A DNA stretch of 64,000 bases from Haliea sp963974125 (GTDB lineage Bacteria; Pseudomonadota; Gammaproteobacteria; Pseudomonadales; Halieaceae). A model generated the notes under the pieces. The model was not told where the DNA came from and searched no databases. It worked only from the letters and a program-made list of their open reading frames with translations. The stretch spans positions 1 to 64,000 of the forward strand of contig CAXBCH010000018.1 of assembly GCA_963974125.1 (NCBI GenBank), in the 5' to 3' direction. Both the position numbers and the translations under genes were made by a program. Of this stretch, positions 37,442 to 46,845 are shown piece by piece (the stretch's first letter is position 1; the number at the start of each line of letters is the position of its first letter).

Positions 37442-38347
37442 TCAGGGTTGCTGGTCGCGCTGATAGGGATTCGGTTGGCCCGGTGGCCGATGCCGGAAAC
37501 GCTTGTATTCCCACTGGTACTGCGCCACGGCCTCGCGTACACAGGCCTCCACCGAACCGTTCAGCGCGGTGGTGGCGATCACCGGGTCCGGGTCCGCAAT
37601 GCCCTCGACACAGCGGCGCACCACCAGCCGGAAGCCGCTGCCATCGGGCAGCCGTTGACACCAGGTCATCAACGGGGTGGCGCCGGACTTCTGCAGCAGT
37701 TTCGACACCAGGGTCATGGTCCGGACCTCGACGCCAAAGAAGGGTGCAAAGGCGCTGCCGGCGGCTGTCGGGCTCTGGTCCGGCAGGATTCCCGTAACCT
37801 CGCCTTCCCGCAGCATACCGATGAGGCGCGCGAGGCCGCGGCGGTCACCCGGTACATACTCGGTGCCCTGGCGGCCGCGCTGGGCGGTCATGTAGTCCTC
37901 GAAGCCGGGCAGGGAGGGCGGGCTGTACAGGGCTGCCATGCGGTAGCGGGTGGAAAAATACAGGCCACACAGCTCCCAGTTGCCCAGGTGGGGAGCGAGC
38001 AGTAGCAGGCCCTTGCCACTGGCGCGGGCCTCCGCCAGCAGCTCTTCACCTTCGATCTCTCGTACCAGGTCCAGACAGCGCTGTATCGGCCACTCCCAGA
38101 TCAGGGGGATTTCCATGGCGACCTGGCCGGTGTGGCGCAAGCTGTCCCGGACCAGTTGCCGTTGCTGCGCCTCGCTCAGCTCGGGGAAACAGAGCCGCAG
38201 GTTGGTTGCCGTGACCCGGCGCGCGCGTGTCGGCAACCAGTTGGCGACGTTCCCGATCAGGCGGCCGAGGCGCTGCGCGGCGGGCAGGCTGAGTTTGCTG
38301 ATGAGCCGGATCAGGCCGATGAGCAGTTGGGCGCGTGACAGTGCCAT
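37442..38347 (-). CDS. lpxL: Lipid A secondary acyltransferase (LpxL/HtrB type)
   Basis: 301-aa inner-membrane acyltransferase adding a secondary fatty acyl chain to lipid A. The catalytic HxxxxE is HLGNWE (His120, Glu125); LPDQSPTAAGSAFAPFFG and YQWEYKRFRHRP are conserved family segments. A hydrophobic N-terminal helix anchors it. It lies upstream of GT2 on the same strand (74 nt) and downstream of a second family member; the two may acylate different positions. Confidence 0.9.
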   Translation of the reverse strand: MALSRAQLLIGLIRLISKLSLPAAQRLGRLIGNVANWLPTRARRVTATNLRLCFPELSEAQQRQLVRDSLRHTGQVAMEIPLIWEWPIQRCLDLVREIEGEELLAEARASGKGLLLLAPHLGNWELCGLYFSTRYRMAALYSPPSLPGFEDYMTAQRGRQGTEYVPGDRRGLARLIGMLREGEVTGILPDQSPTAAGSAFAPFFGVEVRTMTLVSKLLQKSGATPLMTWCQRLPDGSGFRLVVRRCVEGIADPDPVIATTALNGSVEACVREAVAQYQWEYKRFRHRPPGQPNPYQRDQQP

Positions 38348-38410
38348 GGTGTGGGCTGGACTCCGGTTGAAAGGTCAGGGGCAGAAACTACCATCAGGGG
38401 CAGGGCAGCG

Positions 38411-39358
38411 CTATTGGCTGTTGCGATAGAAGTCCGGATCCTCCGGCGCGGGGCGGGTCTTGAAGCGCCGATGCATCCACAGGTACTGCTCCGGATGGCG
38501 GCGGACCTCCTGCTCTATGGTTGCGTTGACCAGGGTCGCGTCCGCCAGGTCATCGCCCGAGGGGAAGTTCTCCAGCGGCGCCCGGAAATGGATGTCATAG
38601 CCGGGGGCATCGCTGCGCCGAAAGTGACTGAAGGGCAGCACCGCGCAACCACTGTGCTCGGCGATACGCGAGGTGGCGGTAATCGAGGCGGCGTCGATAC
38701 CGAAGAAGGGTGCGAACACGATTCCCTTGCGGCCATAGTCCTGGTCGGTGGCGTACCAGATCGTGCGGTTTTTCCGCAGCTGCCGCAGCAGGCCGCGCAG
38801 GTCCCTGGCCGACAGCACGACGCCATAGTGCCGCTCCCGCGCCCGGGTCATCACCGCGTTCAGCAAGGGGTTGTTGTGGTCGCGCTGCATCACATCGGCG
38901 TCGACGAAACGGGTCACCAGGGTGCCGCAGAGATCCAGCGAACTGTAGTGGCCGCCGAGGGCGAGGATTCCCTTGCCCTGCTGCAGGGCCGCTTCCACAT
39001 GCTCCAGCCCGTGTACGCGGGTGTGTCGGAGGAAATGTTCCGGCTTGCGGAACCAGGCCAGACCGATTTCGAGGATGCCAATGCCGTTGGAATGAAAGGC
39101 GCGGCGCACCAGTGCACTCTGCTCGCGGGCGTCCAGTTCCGGGAAACACAGGCGTATGTTCACCGCGGCAATGTGGCGCCGGCGTGGAATCAGTCGCCAG
39201 GCCAACTCACCCACTCCTGTGCCCAGCCACCACTGCGCCCGCAGCGGCAACTGCGCCAGCAGCCACATCAACCCGAGCAGCAGCCAGGTGGGCCACCAGC
39301 GCGGGTGCAGGTAGCTGCGGTAGCGGGTGTCGCGGCTCTGTTGTCGGCGTTTGCTCAC
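38411..39358 (-). CDS. Second lipid A acyltransferase (LpxL/LpxM family, HX4D)
   Basis: 315-aa lauroyl/myristoyl acyltransferase-like protein with an N-terminal membrane helix (about 22-40). Its catalytic motif is HYSSLD (His137, Asp142), the HX4D variant, instead of HX4E. ATDQDYGRKGIVFAPFFG and EQYLWMHRRFKTRP complete the family pattern. It is 63 bp upstream of the lpxL gene on the same strand, divergent from waaA. Presumed to act on lipid A after Kdo transfer; LpxL, LpxM or LpxP identity cannot be fixed. Confidence 0.88.
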   Translation of the reverse strand: MSKRRQQSRDTRYRSYLHPRWWPTWLLLGLMWLLAQLPLRAQWWLGTGVGELAWRLIPRRRHIAAVNIRLCFPELDAREQSALVRRAFHSNGIGILEIGLAWFRKPEHFLRHTRVHGLEHVEAALQQGKGILALGGHYSSLDLCGTLVTRFVDADVMQRDHNNPLLNAVMTRARERHYGVVLSARDLRGLLRQLRKNRTIWYATDQDYGRKGIVFAPFFGIDAASITATSRIAEHSGCAVLPFSHFRRSDAPGYDIHFRAPLENFPSGDDLADATLVNATIEQEVRRHPEQYLWMHRRFKTRPAPEDPDFYRNSQ

Positions 39359-39492
39359 GTTGCGGGCTGCTCACTGGGGTTCTGGTTCAGGGCGAGAGTT
39401 TACCAGCACGACCGTGGCTGGCGAGAATACTTCGGCAGCGCCGCTGTCTGGCTTTCGGTAGAATGCAGTTTGATACTGGTCCCGGGATTGCC

Positions 39493-40785
39493 ATGTTGCG
39501 CGCGTTCTACTCCCTGCTGTTCCGCCTGGCGCTGCCCTTCGTGCTGCTGCAGCTGTGGTGGTCGGGACGCGGCAACCCCGGGCTGCGCAGCCACTGGCGG
39601 CAGCGGCTGGGCTACGTGCCACCTGTACCGCAGCCGGTGATCTGGGTCCATGCGGTGTCGGTGGGGGAGACCATCGCCGCGGCCCCGCTGGTCAAGGCCC
39701 TGCTCAGGCACTATCCGAGCCAGCCGATACTGATGACCGCGATGACCGCCACCGGCGCCGCCCGGGCCCGCGCCCTGTTCGGTGACCGGGTGCAAGTGGC
39801 GTTCTCGCCCTACGATACGCCGGGCTCGGTGCGCCGCTTCCTCGACCGCGTGCGGCCGGTGGCGCTGGTGATCCTGGAGACCGAGCTGTGGCCGAATATG
39901 GTCGCCCTGACCCGGGCTCGCGATATTCCGATCATGCTGGTCAATGCGCGGCTGTCAGAGCGTTCCGCGCGCGGTTACCGGCGTATTGGCGGCCTGGTCC
40001 GGCCAATGCTGGCAAGCCTGGACTGGATCGCGGCCCAGGCCGAGGAGGATGCCCGCCGCTTTATCGATATCGGCGCAGCGCCCCGGACTGTGACCGTGAC
40101 CGGCAGTATCAAGTTTGATGTCGACATTGATGCGGAGCTGCGTCTGGCGGCGGCTGCCTTGCGCGCCACCCTCGGCAACCGCCGTCCGGTCTGGATTGCC
40201 GCCAGCACCCACGACGGCGAGGACAGCCAGGTGCTGGCCGCTCATCGCGCTGTGCAGGCACAGTATCCGGACGCGCTGCTGGTGCTGGTACCGCGCCATC
40301 CCGAGCGCTTCGGGCAGGTGGCCGGCGAGGTGACGGCGGCCGGCTTCCGGCTGGCGCGGCGCTCCCGGGGCGAAGACGCGCAGCGGGCCGACGTCTATCT
40401 CGGCGATACCATGGGCGAGTTGCTGCTGCTCTACGGGGCCGCTGACCTCGCCTTTGTGGCCGGCTCCCTGATAGAGCGTGGCGGTCACAATCCGCTGGAG
40501 CCGGCGGCCTGGGCCCTGCCGGTGATCACCGGGCCGCAGGTATTCAACTTCGAGGTTATCTACGAGGCGCTGCAGGCGGGCAACGGGCTGCTCAGGGTCG
40601 TCGACAGCGACAGCCTGGCCCGCGCGGTGCTGTCACTGCTGGCGGATGAGCAGCGACGCCGGCAGACCGGGCGCAATGCGCTGGCAATTGTGGCGGCAAA
40701 TCGGGGTGTGCTGGAAAGCGTGCTGACCGAGCTGGTCGCCCGCCTGCCGCGCCAGGGCAATGTGCCGCTAGAGGCTGCCCAGTAG
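39493..40785 (+). CDS. waaA: Kdo transferase
   Basis: 430-aa inner-membrane enzyme transferring 3-deoxy-D-manno-octulosonate to lipid IVA. An N-terminal membrane segment (about 4-24) precedes WVHAVSVGET, whose Glu59 is the predicted catalytic base. ETELWPNMVALTRARDIP, TGSIKFD and GGHNPLEPAAW with FNFEVIYEAL complete the GT30 fold. Start at 39493 is set by the family N-terminus MLRAFYSLLFR. It lies among the other inner-core and acylation genes. Its end overlaps the convergent CHI-like gene by 18 bp. Mono- or bifunctionality is not evident from sequence, but an adjacent Kdo kinase suggests a single phosphorylated Kdo. Confidence 0.93.
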   Translation: MLRAFYSLLFRLALPFVLLQLWWSGRGNPGLRSHWRQRLGYVPPVPQPVIWVHAVSVGETIAAAPLVKALLRHYPSQPILMTAMTATGAARARALFGDRVQVAFSPYDTPGSVRRFLDRVRPVALVILETELWPNMVALTRARDIPIMLVNARLSERSARGYRRIGGLVRPMLASLDWIAAQAEEDARRFIDIGAAPRTVTVTGSIKFDVDIDAELRLAAAALRATLGNRRPVWIAASTHDGEDSQVLAAHRAVQAQYPDALLVLVPRHPERFGQVAGEVTAAGFRLARRSRGEDAQRADVYLGDTMGELLLLYGAADLAFVAGSLIERGGHNPLEPAAWALPVITGPQVFNFEVIYEALQAGNGLLRVVDSDSLARAVLSLLADEQRRRQTGRNALAIVAANRGVLESVLTELVARLPRQGNVPLEAAQ

Positions 40786-41259
40786 CGCTTCGCGCAGGGC
40801 CGGGCGGCTGGTGTCCGGCGACAGCCAGATGGCGACGAAGTGCTCACCGAAATCCCGGTCCTCCATCATGCCCAGTTTTTCGCCATTGAAGAAGAAAGTG
40901 CTGCGATTGTCCGCGTCCAGCTCCAGGGCAATGACGTCGTTCTTGCCCACGTCCGGCCACAGCTCGGTGAGCTGCGCCAGCCAGGCGTCGCGGCGTTCGT
41001 GGGTCACCTGCAGGTGGTCCCATTCGGCGCCGGTCTGCTTTACCAGCGCCTCGGCGGTGATGTCGCGCAGGTACTCTATTTCCAGCCGCAGGGGACGCTG
41101 GTCGGGTTGGTAGCGGCCGTCTGCCGTGTACAGGCGCGAGTCGTATACCGAGAAGAACATGATGTTGAGGCGTGCCTCCCCCACCATTTGCAGCGAAGTC
41201 GCAGCCATGGCGGTGGTGGCCAGCAGGCCGAATGCAAGACTAGCGAGATAGCGGGTCAT
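40768..41259 (-). CDS. Periplasmic chalcone isomerase-like protein
   Basis: 163-aa exported protein: signal peptide about residues 1-20 (cleavage at TAMAA), then a chalcone isomerase-like fold with LQMVGEARLNIMFFSVYDSRLY and LRLEIEYLRDITAEALVKQT. Bacterial members of this family are not flavonoid enzymes and are thought to bind lipids. ATG at 41259 has GGAGG nine nt upstream and lies inside the end of the DUF2878 gene (20-nt overlap), so the two are coupled. Its 3' end overlaps waaA. Confidence 0.82.
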   Translation of the reverse strand: MTRYLASLAFGLLATTAMAATSLQMVGEARLNIMFFSVYDSRLYTADGRYQPDQRPLRLEIEYLRDITAEALVKQTGAEWDHLQVTHERRDAWLAQLTELWPDVGKNDVIALELDADNRSTFFFNGEKLGMMEDRDFGEHFVAIWLSPDTSRPALREALLGSL

Positions 41260-41818
41260 GACTCTCAACCTCCGTGGAAGTGAATAAACGCCGTTGCAGG
41301 TAGTATAGCGCCGGCAGCAGCAGTGACCAGATCAGCGCCATGATCAGCAGGCTCTGCCACAGGGGCCAGCCGAATTCCACCGCCCCCAGGCGGGAGCCGG
41401 CAAAGTAGTTGAAAGGAAACACCAGGCCGCCGGCAAGCGCGGTCAGCCAGGGCCGGGCACCGAGAAAGGCCAGGCTGCGACCGGGGGTGGTGGCAAAGGC
41501 CAGCCACAGGCAGGCCAGCCAGCCCGGCATCAGCACGCCGCCCTGAAACTGGAACACGCCGATTGCGCTGAGGCCGGTGTCGACCGCTATGCCGATGCCG
41601 CCGAGCAGGGCCAGCTGCCGCATCTCCAGGCGCCGCTGAGGCACCAGCAGCAGGTGCAGGCCGATCAGGCCCAGGCTGACGGCAAGCAGGTCATCGCGCC
41701 CCAATACCGTGCAGAACCAGGTGCTCTGGAACCAGAGGGCATTGAACCACGCCTTCTCGCTGAGTTGTCGGGAGAAGGACAGGGGGCGGGCGGCGCTTTC
41801 AGCAACAGGCGGTAGCAT
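41240..41818 (-). CDS. DUF2878 membrane protein
   Basis: 192-aa integral membrane protein with five or six hydrophobic helices and signature WFNALWFQSTWFCTVLGRD plus GVLMPGWLACLWLAFATT, typical of DUF2878. Family members usually sit with CHI-like and cyclopropane-fatty-acid-related genes, as here with the CHI-like gene directly downstream. Function unknown; a lipid-modification accessory role is a guess. The first about 20 residues could be trimmed if a later start is used. Confidence 0.8.
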   Translation of the reverse strand: MLPPVAESAARPLSFSRQLSEKAWFNALWFQSTWFCTVLGRDDLLAVSLGLIGLHLLLVPQRRLEMRQLALLGGIGIAVDTGLSAIGVFQFQGGVLMPGWLACLWLAFATTPGRSLAFLGARPWLTALAGGLVFPFNYFAGSRLGAVEFGWPLWQSLLIMALIWSLLLPALYYLQRRLFTSTEVESHDPLSR

Positions 41819-41883
41819 CCTGATAAGACCTCGGAAACGGGTCTTTGTTACGGGTCGCGGCCGGGGCCGGATCAGGCGGCCTC

Positions 41884-42456
41884 TCAGCTACCGTGGGCGC
41901 CGAGGTAGTGCGAACTCAGGGACGGCGGCGTATCCAGGGTTTCATTGATCTCGTAGAGGCGCTCGTAGCGGGTCTCCCGGATCAACCAGCGGCCGTCGAC
42001 CTTCAGGTAGCGGTCCCAGTACAGGGCGGTGCCGGTGGTGAGGGCGTTGTGTTCCAGCAGCCACATGTTGTCCGCCAGGTACCAGATGCCCGTGGCCTCG
42101 GTGTCGCTGAGCATCTGGATCTCGGGCTGGTGGCCATTGTGGTGGCCGACCGAGCGCCTGGTGAAGGACTTGCCGATATTGGCCAGGTAATCGGCCTTGC
42201 CGTTGACCTTCCACTCGTAGGTGCCACCGATGAAGTGCACCTCGACGTCGTCGTGGAACAGGGGGCCAAGCTCGTCCAGGTTGGCGGTGTCTATGCAGCG
42301 GAAATAGGCGTGCTTGAGCTGCTTGATGGCCTCCATGTCCATCAGCCGCTGGATGTCCCTGCGCAGACCTTCGATGTCTGTGCCAGTAGCCTCCAGGGGC
42401 AGTCCGTCGCGGATTCCCATGGTGGTCTTGTTCAATTGCTGCCGCTGTGTCGTCAT
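41884..42456 (-). CDS. SnoaL-like / NTF2-fold protein
   Basis: 190-aa protein of the SnoaL_4 (NTF2-like) family. MDMEAIKQLKHAYFRCIDTANLDELGPLF is the usual N-terminal helix pair, followed by a cone-shaped beta sheet (VEVHFIGGTYEW, WYLADNMWLLEH, WDRYLKVDGRWLIRETRYER). Related proteins include bile-acid 7-dehydratase and steroid isomerases, with a polar-lined hydrophobic pocket. ATG at 42456 has GGAGGG eight nt upstream; the GTG at 42465 lies in that site. It stands 119 nt from the permease gene on the same strand. Substrate unknown, possibly steroid-like. Confidence 0.83.
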   Translation of the reverse strand: MTTQRQQLNKTTMGIRDGLPLEATGTDIEGLRRDIQRLMDMEAIKQLKHAYFRCIDTANLDELGPLFHDDVEVHFIGGTYEWKVNGKADYLANIGKSFTRRSVGHHNGHQPEIQMLSDTEATGIWYLADNMWLLEHNALTTGTALYWDRYLKVDGRWLIRETRYERLYEINETLDTPPSLSSHYLGAHGS

Positions 42457-42574
42457 AGTTCGCACCCTCCAGACTGTTATTCATCGGCAGTGTAAGGGGC
42501 GTATGGGCGGGGGTCATCCGCCAGGGGCTGAATAGTTAGGCTCGCCGCCGGAACTGTTGCAGCCCGGGCCGGGT

Positions 42575-43945
42575 TCAGTGCCGGCGATGCTTCTCGGCGC
42601 TGCGGATCACTCCCTCCCCGAACAGCAGGGTCACGATGACGCCGATCAGCACCGGCCACTGGACGCCATCCACCGGCGTGTAGACGAACAGAACGATGGA
42701 CAGCGCCAGAACCGTAAAGCAGGCCCAGGCACAGAGCCGGGCCAGGGGCATGCCGCCGGGAATGCGGTAGGGCCGATGGTGCAGCGGATCCGTGCGCCGC
42801 AGTTTCAGGAAGGTCAGCAGCATGCCGAGGTAGGGCAGCAGGAAGATGACCGCGCTGAAAGTGAACAGGGACCAGAACAGGTCTTCGTTGGACAGTGCCA
42901 GGAAGCCGTACAGCAGCAGCACGACGGTGCTGACGATACCCATCAGTACCGCGGCCCCGATCGGGGTGCCCAGGGACTTGTTCTCGAAGGCAAAGATGCG
43001 GGGCAGTTCGCCCTCCAGTGCCGCCTCTGCCGCCGCCCGGTTGCAGCCCAGGGCCCAGGTGACACCATTGGAGAAGAAGGTATACAGGGCGCCGACGCCG
43101 AGCACGGTCACGAACACGGTGCCGGCCGGGCTGCCGCCAAAGAACAGCTGCAGGGTGTCGATCAGCCCCTCCACCAGGTTGATGTCGGCGGCGGGAAGTG
43201 CCGCCAGCACCGCCATGGTGCCGCAGACATACAGCACCAGGATGATTACCCCGGAGATCAGGATGGAGCGCGGCACATCCCTTGCCGGGTTGCGCATTTC
43301 CTCGCTGCCGGCGCTCACCAGCTCGAACCCGAGCATGCCGTAGATGATCGCCGGAATGTAGTGAATGCTGTTGCTCCAGTCCGGTGTCAGGGTTTCCAGG
43401 GTCAGCGGATTGGCCATGCCGTGATCCTGCACGTGGATGATCGCGCCGACAATAATGGCGATAAAAATCAATACCTTGAGAATCGCACCCAGGTTGGGGA
43501 TCCACTTGCCGACCTCCAGCGTGACCACGTTGACCAGGACCGCCAGCCAGGTGAGTGTGATACCGATGGCGATCTGCCAGCCGAGGTTGAGATCCGGGAA
43601 GAACATCTGCTTGAAGACCCCGGCGAAGAGAATGAAGATCGCCGGCATCCACACCGCGGTATTGACCCAGTAGCACCAGGTGGCCCGGGCTCCCCAGCGA
43701 CCGCCATAGGCATCCCGGATCCAGGCGTAGATCCCGCCCTGCTCCGGGTAGGCGCAACCCATTTCGGCGCAGATCAGGGCAAAGGGGACAAAGAACACCA
43801 GCCCCAGCAGCAGCCACCAGAAGACGCTGGGGGCGCCCACCGAGGCGGCGGCGGTCAGGGTATCCAGCAACAGGATGGCGGAGACCGTGAACAGCACCAT
43901 GTCGCGCTGGCGCAGTGTTCTGGTATGCACGATCTGCTCGCTCAT
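42575..43945 (-). CDS. APC-family amino acid/polyamine permease
   Basis: 456-aa inner-membrane transporter with twelve hydrophobic helices. The first helix carries LLLDTLTAAASVGAP in place of the common GxG pattern; PEQGGIYAWIRDAYG and GFELVSAGSEEMRNPARDVP are the APC signatures. Start at 43945 (MSEQIVHTRTLRQRD) with GAGGG upstream; the 43969 start adds eight residues. It follows the class III aminotransferase on the same strand past a strong terminator, and a gamma-glutamyl ligase-type gene lies divergent, so putrescine or another polyamine is its likely cargo. Confidence 0.88.
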   Translation of the reverse strand: MSEQIVHTRTLRQRDMVLFTVSAILLLDTLTAAASVGAPSVFWWLLLGLVFFVPFALICAEMGCAYPEQGGIYAWIRDAYGGRWGARATWCYWVNTAVWMPAIFILFAGVFKQMFFPDLNLGWQIAIGITLTWLAVLVNVVTLEVGKWIPNLGAILKVLIFIAIIVGAIIHVQDHGMANPLTLETLTPDWSNSIHYIPAIIYGMLGFELVSAGSEEMRNPARDVPRSILISGVIILVLYVCGTMAVLAALPAADINLVEGLIDTLQLFFGGSPAGTVFVTVLGVGALYTFFSNGVTWALGCNRAAAEAALEGELPRIFAFENKSLGTPIGAAVLMGIVSTVVLLLYGFLALSNEDLFWSLFTFSAVIFLLPYLGMLLTFLKLRRTDPLHHRPYRIPGGMPLARLCAWACFTVLALSIVLFVYTPVDGVQWPVLIGVIVTLLFGEGVIRSAEKHRRH

Positions 43946-43967
43946 TGCAGTAGCCCTCTGGCGCCGC

Positions 43968-43994
43968 AAAAAAAGCCCGGCGGATGGCCAGGCT
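43968..43994 (-). terminator. Rho-independent terminator of the aminotransferase gene
   Basis: Read on the minus strand: stem AGCCTGG / CCGGGCT (7 bp, one G-T pair, arms at 43988-43994 and 43974-43980), 7-nt loop, then seven T residues. It is eleven nt after the aminotransferase stop and 22 nt before the permease start, so the permease probably needs its own promoter or readthrough. Confidence 0.82.
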
Positions 43995-44005
43995 AAGGGG
44001 AAATG

Positions 44006-45367
44006 CTACTTGACGCCATAGTGCGCGGCGGTTTCATCGAGCGCCTGGTGCAGTTTCTCCACCAGGATGTCGATTTCCGCGGTGCTGCAGACCAGCGGTG
44101 GCGCGGTAATCATGGCATCCCCGGTCTGGCGCACCATCAGGCCGTTGCTGTTGGCGCGGTCGCGGCAATGGACCGCGGCCTGACTGTCGGGGGCGAGACG
44201 CTCGCGGGAGCCCTTGTCGCGAACCAGTTCGACGGCGGCGAACATGCCGCGGCCGCGCACCTGGCCCACGATCGGATGGCTTTCCAGTTCCCGCAGGCGG
44301 CGCTGGAAATGGGGCGCAATGTTGTCCGCCGCGGTCTGGATGATGTTGGTCTCGTGCAGTGTCTTCAGGGTTGCCAGGCCCGCGGCACAGGAGGCGGGGT
44401 GACCGGAGTAGGTCAGGCCGTGGGCGAATTCGCCGCCGTGCGCCAGCAGCACATCGGCAATCTGGTCGCTGATCATCACCCCGCCCAGGGGGATGTAGCC
44501 GTTGGTAATGGCCTTGGCGAAGGTCATCAGCTGGGGCTTGATCTGGTAGGTATCGCTGCCGAACCACTCTCCGGTGCGGCCGAAGCCGCAGATCACTTCG
44601 TCGGCGATCAGCAGGATGTCGCGCTGGTCACAGATGCGCTGGATTTCCGGCCAGTAGCTGTCCGGGGGCACGATGACACCACCCGCACCCTGGATGGGTT
44701 CGGCGATAAACGCGGCAACGTTTTCTTCACCCAGTTCGTCGATCTTCTGCTCCAGCTCCCGTGCCACCTTGATCCCGAACTCCTCCGGGGACAGGTCGCC
44801 ACCCTCGGCAAACCAGTGCGGCTGGTTGATGTGGTGGACATAGTTCAGGCCCCAGGCCTGCTGGTGCATGGCGTTCATCCCGCCCAGTGAGCCGGCGGCG
44901 ATGGTCGAGCCGTGGTAGGCGTTCTTGCGGCTGATGAAGTGTTTCTTGTCCGGTTTGCCCAGCAGGTCGTAGTAGCGGTGTACCAGGCGGATGTTGGTGT
45001 CGTTGGCCTCGGAGCCGGAGTTGGTGAAGAACACGTGGTTGAAGCGCTCGGGGGTAATGTCCACCAGCGCCCGGGCCAGTTCCACCGCAGGCTGGTTGGA
45101 GCAACGGAAGAAATTGTTGTAGAAGGGCAGCTCCTGCAGCTGACGGTAGATCGCTTCCACGATCTGGTGCTGGCTGTAGCCGAGATTGCAGCACCAGAGG
45201 CCGGACATGCCATCCAGCATCTTGTTGCCGTCGGTGTCGTGGATATAGATGTGCTCGGCACGGTTGACGATGCGCCCGCCGTGGGCGGCGTAGTCGCGCA
45301 GGTCGGTGAAGGGGTGAAAGTGGTGGGAGCGATCGAGATCCCGCAGTGTTTGTGATTCAGCTGTCAT
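44006..45367 (-). CDS. spuC: PLP-dependent class III aminotransferase, putrescine-pyruvate type
   Basis: 453-aa PLP enzyme of the omega-amine:pyruvate transaminase group. SGLWCCNLGYSQHQIVEA and FFRCSNQPAVELA near the N-terminus are SpuC-like; FTNSGSEANDTNIRL binds PLP phosphate, LIADEVICGFGRTGEW has Asp256, and Lys285 in MTFAKAITNGY is the Schiff-base lysine. Length matches SpuC. It oxidatively deaminates putrescine or related diamines to 4-aminobutanal. It is divergent from the glutamine synthetase-like gene; a strong terminator follows. Alternative: beta-alanine or other omega-amino acid transaminase. Confidence 0.87.
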   Translation of the reverse strand: MTAESQTLRDLDRSHHFHPFTDLRDYAAHGGRIVNRAEHIYIHDTDGNKMLDGMSGLWCCNLGYSQHQIVEAIYRQLQELPFYNNFFRCSNQPAVELARALVDITPERFNHVFFTNSGSEANDTNIRLVHRYYDLLGKPDKKHFISRKNAYHGSTIAAGSLGGMNAMHQQAWGLNYVHHINQPHWFAEGGDLSPEEFGIKVARELEQKIDELGEENVAAFIAEPIQGAGGVIVPPDSYWPEIQRICDQRDILLIADEVICGFGRTGEWFGSDTYQIKPQLMTFAKAITNGYIPLGGVMISDQIADVLLAHGGEFAHGLTYSGHPASCAAGLATLKTLHETNIIQTAADNIAPHFQRRLRELESHPIVGQVRGRGMFAAVELVRDKGSRERLAPDSQAAVHCRDRANSNGLMVRQTGDAMITAPPLVCSTAEIDILVEKLHQALDETAAHYGVK

Positions 45368-45429
45368 GTCGGTGGTCCTGAGTATCTACCCGGAAGTGGT
45401 ATAGCCGCGCACGCTGCCGGCGTAGTTTA

Positions 45430-46845
45430 ATGACGTCGCCAAACAGTGTGGCACAGCACCCCGCTGAAGCAATTACCCCAAAAGTGGTGTTTTCCATGAA
45501 TGATGTGCAGCAGAGCCTGCAGGCTTTTCTCAACAGCAATCCCGACATCGAGATATTCGAGATCATGCTCCCGGATATCGGTGGCGGCATGCGTGGCAAG
45601 TGGGTCACCCGGGACAAGATCCACAAGGTATTTGCCGGCGAGGTGAAGCTGCCCGCGAGCTCCATCGCCTTTGACACCTGGGGCCGCGACATCGAGGCCT
45701 GGGTGTTCAACGGCGGCGACGGCGACGGCTACTGCGAGGCAGATGTCCGCACCCTGGCCCGGGTGCCCTGGATGCCCCGGCCCACGGCCCAGGTGCTGAT
45801 GTCGATGCGCGAGGCCGACGGCAGCCCCGGCGTTCTCGATCCGCGCTTCATGCTGCGCGCCATCATGGCCCGTTTTGCCGAGCTGGGGCTGACCCCGGTA
45901 CTGGCCACGGAAATGGAGTTCTACCTGTTGCAGGAGGAGGCCGATATTCTGGGCCGACCCCGCCATACCCAGACCGACCGGGTTGGTGGCCGCCTGCAGG
46001 CGGGTCAGACCTACTGCCTGGACACCATGGCGTCGATGTCGGAATTGATGCACGGAATCCGTGACGCCTGCGAGATCCAGCAGCTGCCGGTGGACACCCT
46101 GATCAAGGAGGGCGCGCCTTCCCAGTACGAGATCAACCTCTACCACAGCCCCGACGCCCTGCTTGCCTGCGACCAGGCGGTGATGCTGCAGCGCGCGATC
46201 AAGGGTGTGGCCCGCAGCCAGGGCCTGCTGGCCACCTTCATGGCCAAGCCCTTCGGTGAGCTGGCGGGTAACGGCATGCACGTGCATTGCAGTCTGCTGG
46301 ATGCCGAGGGCAACAACGCCTTTGACGACGGCACTGGCAAGGGCACACCGCTGCTGCGCCAGGCCATTGCCGGCTGCATGGCGAACATGGCGGACAGCAT
46401 GCTGTTGTTTGCCCCGCACCTGAACTCCTTCCGCCGGTTCCGCCGCGGCACCCATGCGCCGCTGGCGCCCTGCTGGGGCTACGAAAACCGCACCGTGTCC
46501 CTGCGGGTGCCGACGGACCAGCCAGCGGCCACCCGTATCGAACACCGCGTCGCCGGTGCGGATGCCCACCCGCACCTCGCGGTCACCGCAATTCTGGCGG
46601 GCATGCTCGCCGGCATCGAGCAACAACTGGAGGCCCCGCCGCCGATCACCGGCAACGCCTACGACCAGGTGCCGCTGTCATTGCCGCGCTACTGGCCGGA
46701 TGCCCTGGACCGGTTCCGCGATTCGGCATTCATCCGCGACAACTTCGGTCCCGAATTCCAGCGCGTGATGACCCTGATGAAAGAGCAGGAGATGGACGAC
46801 TTCGACCGCCAGGTTACCCCGCTGGAGTATGACGCCTGCCTGTAG
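45430..46845 (+). CDS. puuA: Glutamine synthetase-like gamma-glutamylpolyamine synthetase
   Basis: 471-aa enzyme with the glutamine synthetase fold. The EMEFYLL (Glu, metal) motif is near residue 160, NGMHVHCSLLD near 280 and RIEHRVAGADAHPHLAVTAIL near 375; adenylylation tyrosine of housekeeping GlnA is absent. This pattern fits PuuA-type gamma-glutamylputrescine synthetases, which activate glutamate with ATP and join it to a polyamine. The divergent aminotransferase and APC permease support polyamine use. Start may be ATG 45430 or 45496; neither has a clear ribosome site. A GlnA3-like spermine synthetase is the main alternative. Confidence 0.85.
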   Translation: MTSPNSVAQHPAEAITPKVVFSMNDVQQSLQAFLNSNPDIEIFEIMLPDIGGGMRGKWVTRDKIHKVFAGEVKLPASSIAFDTWGRDIEAWVFNGGDGDGYCEADVRTLARVPWMPRPTAQVLMSMREADGSPGVLDPRFMLRAIMARFAELGLTPVLATEMEFYLLQEEADILGRPRHTQTDRVGGRLQAGQTYCLDTMASMSELMHGIRDACEIQQLPVDTLIKEGAPSQYEINLYHSPDALLACDQAVMLQRAIKGVARSQGLLATFMAKPFGELAGNGMHVHCSLLDAEGNNAFDDGTGKGTPLLRQAIAGCMANMADSMLLFAPHLNSFRRFRRGTHAPLAPCWGYENRTVSLRVPTDQPAATRIEHRVAGADAHPHLAVTAILAGMLAGIEQQLEAPPPITGNAYDQVPLSLPRYWPDALDRFRDSAFIRDNFGPEFQRVMTLMKEQEMDDFDRQVTPLEYDACL

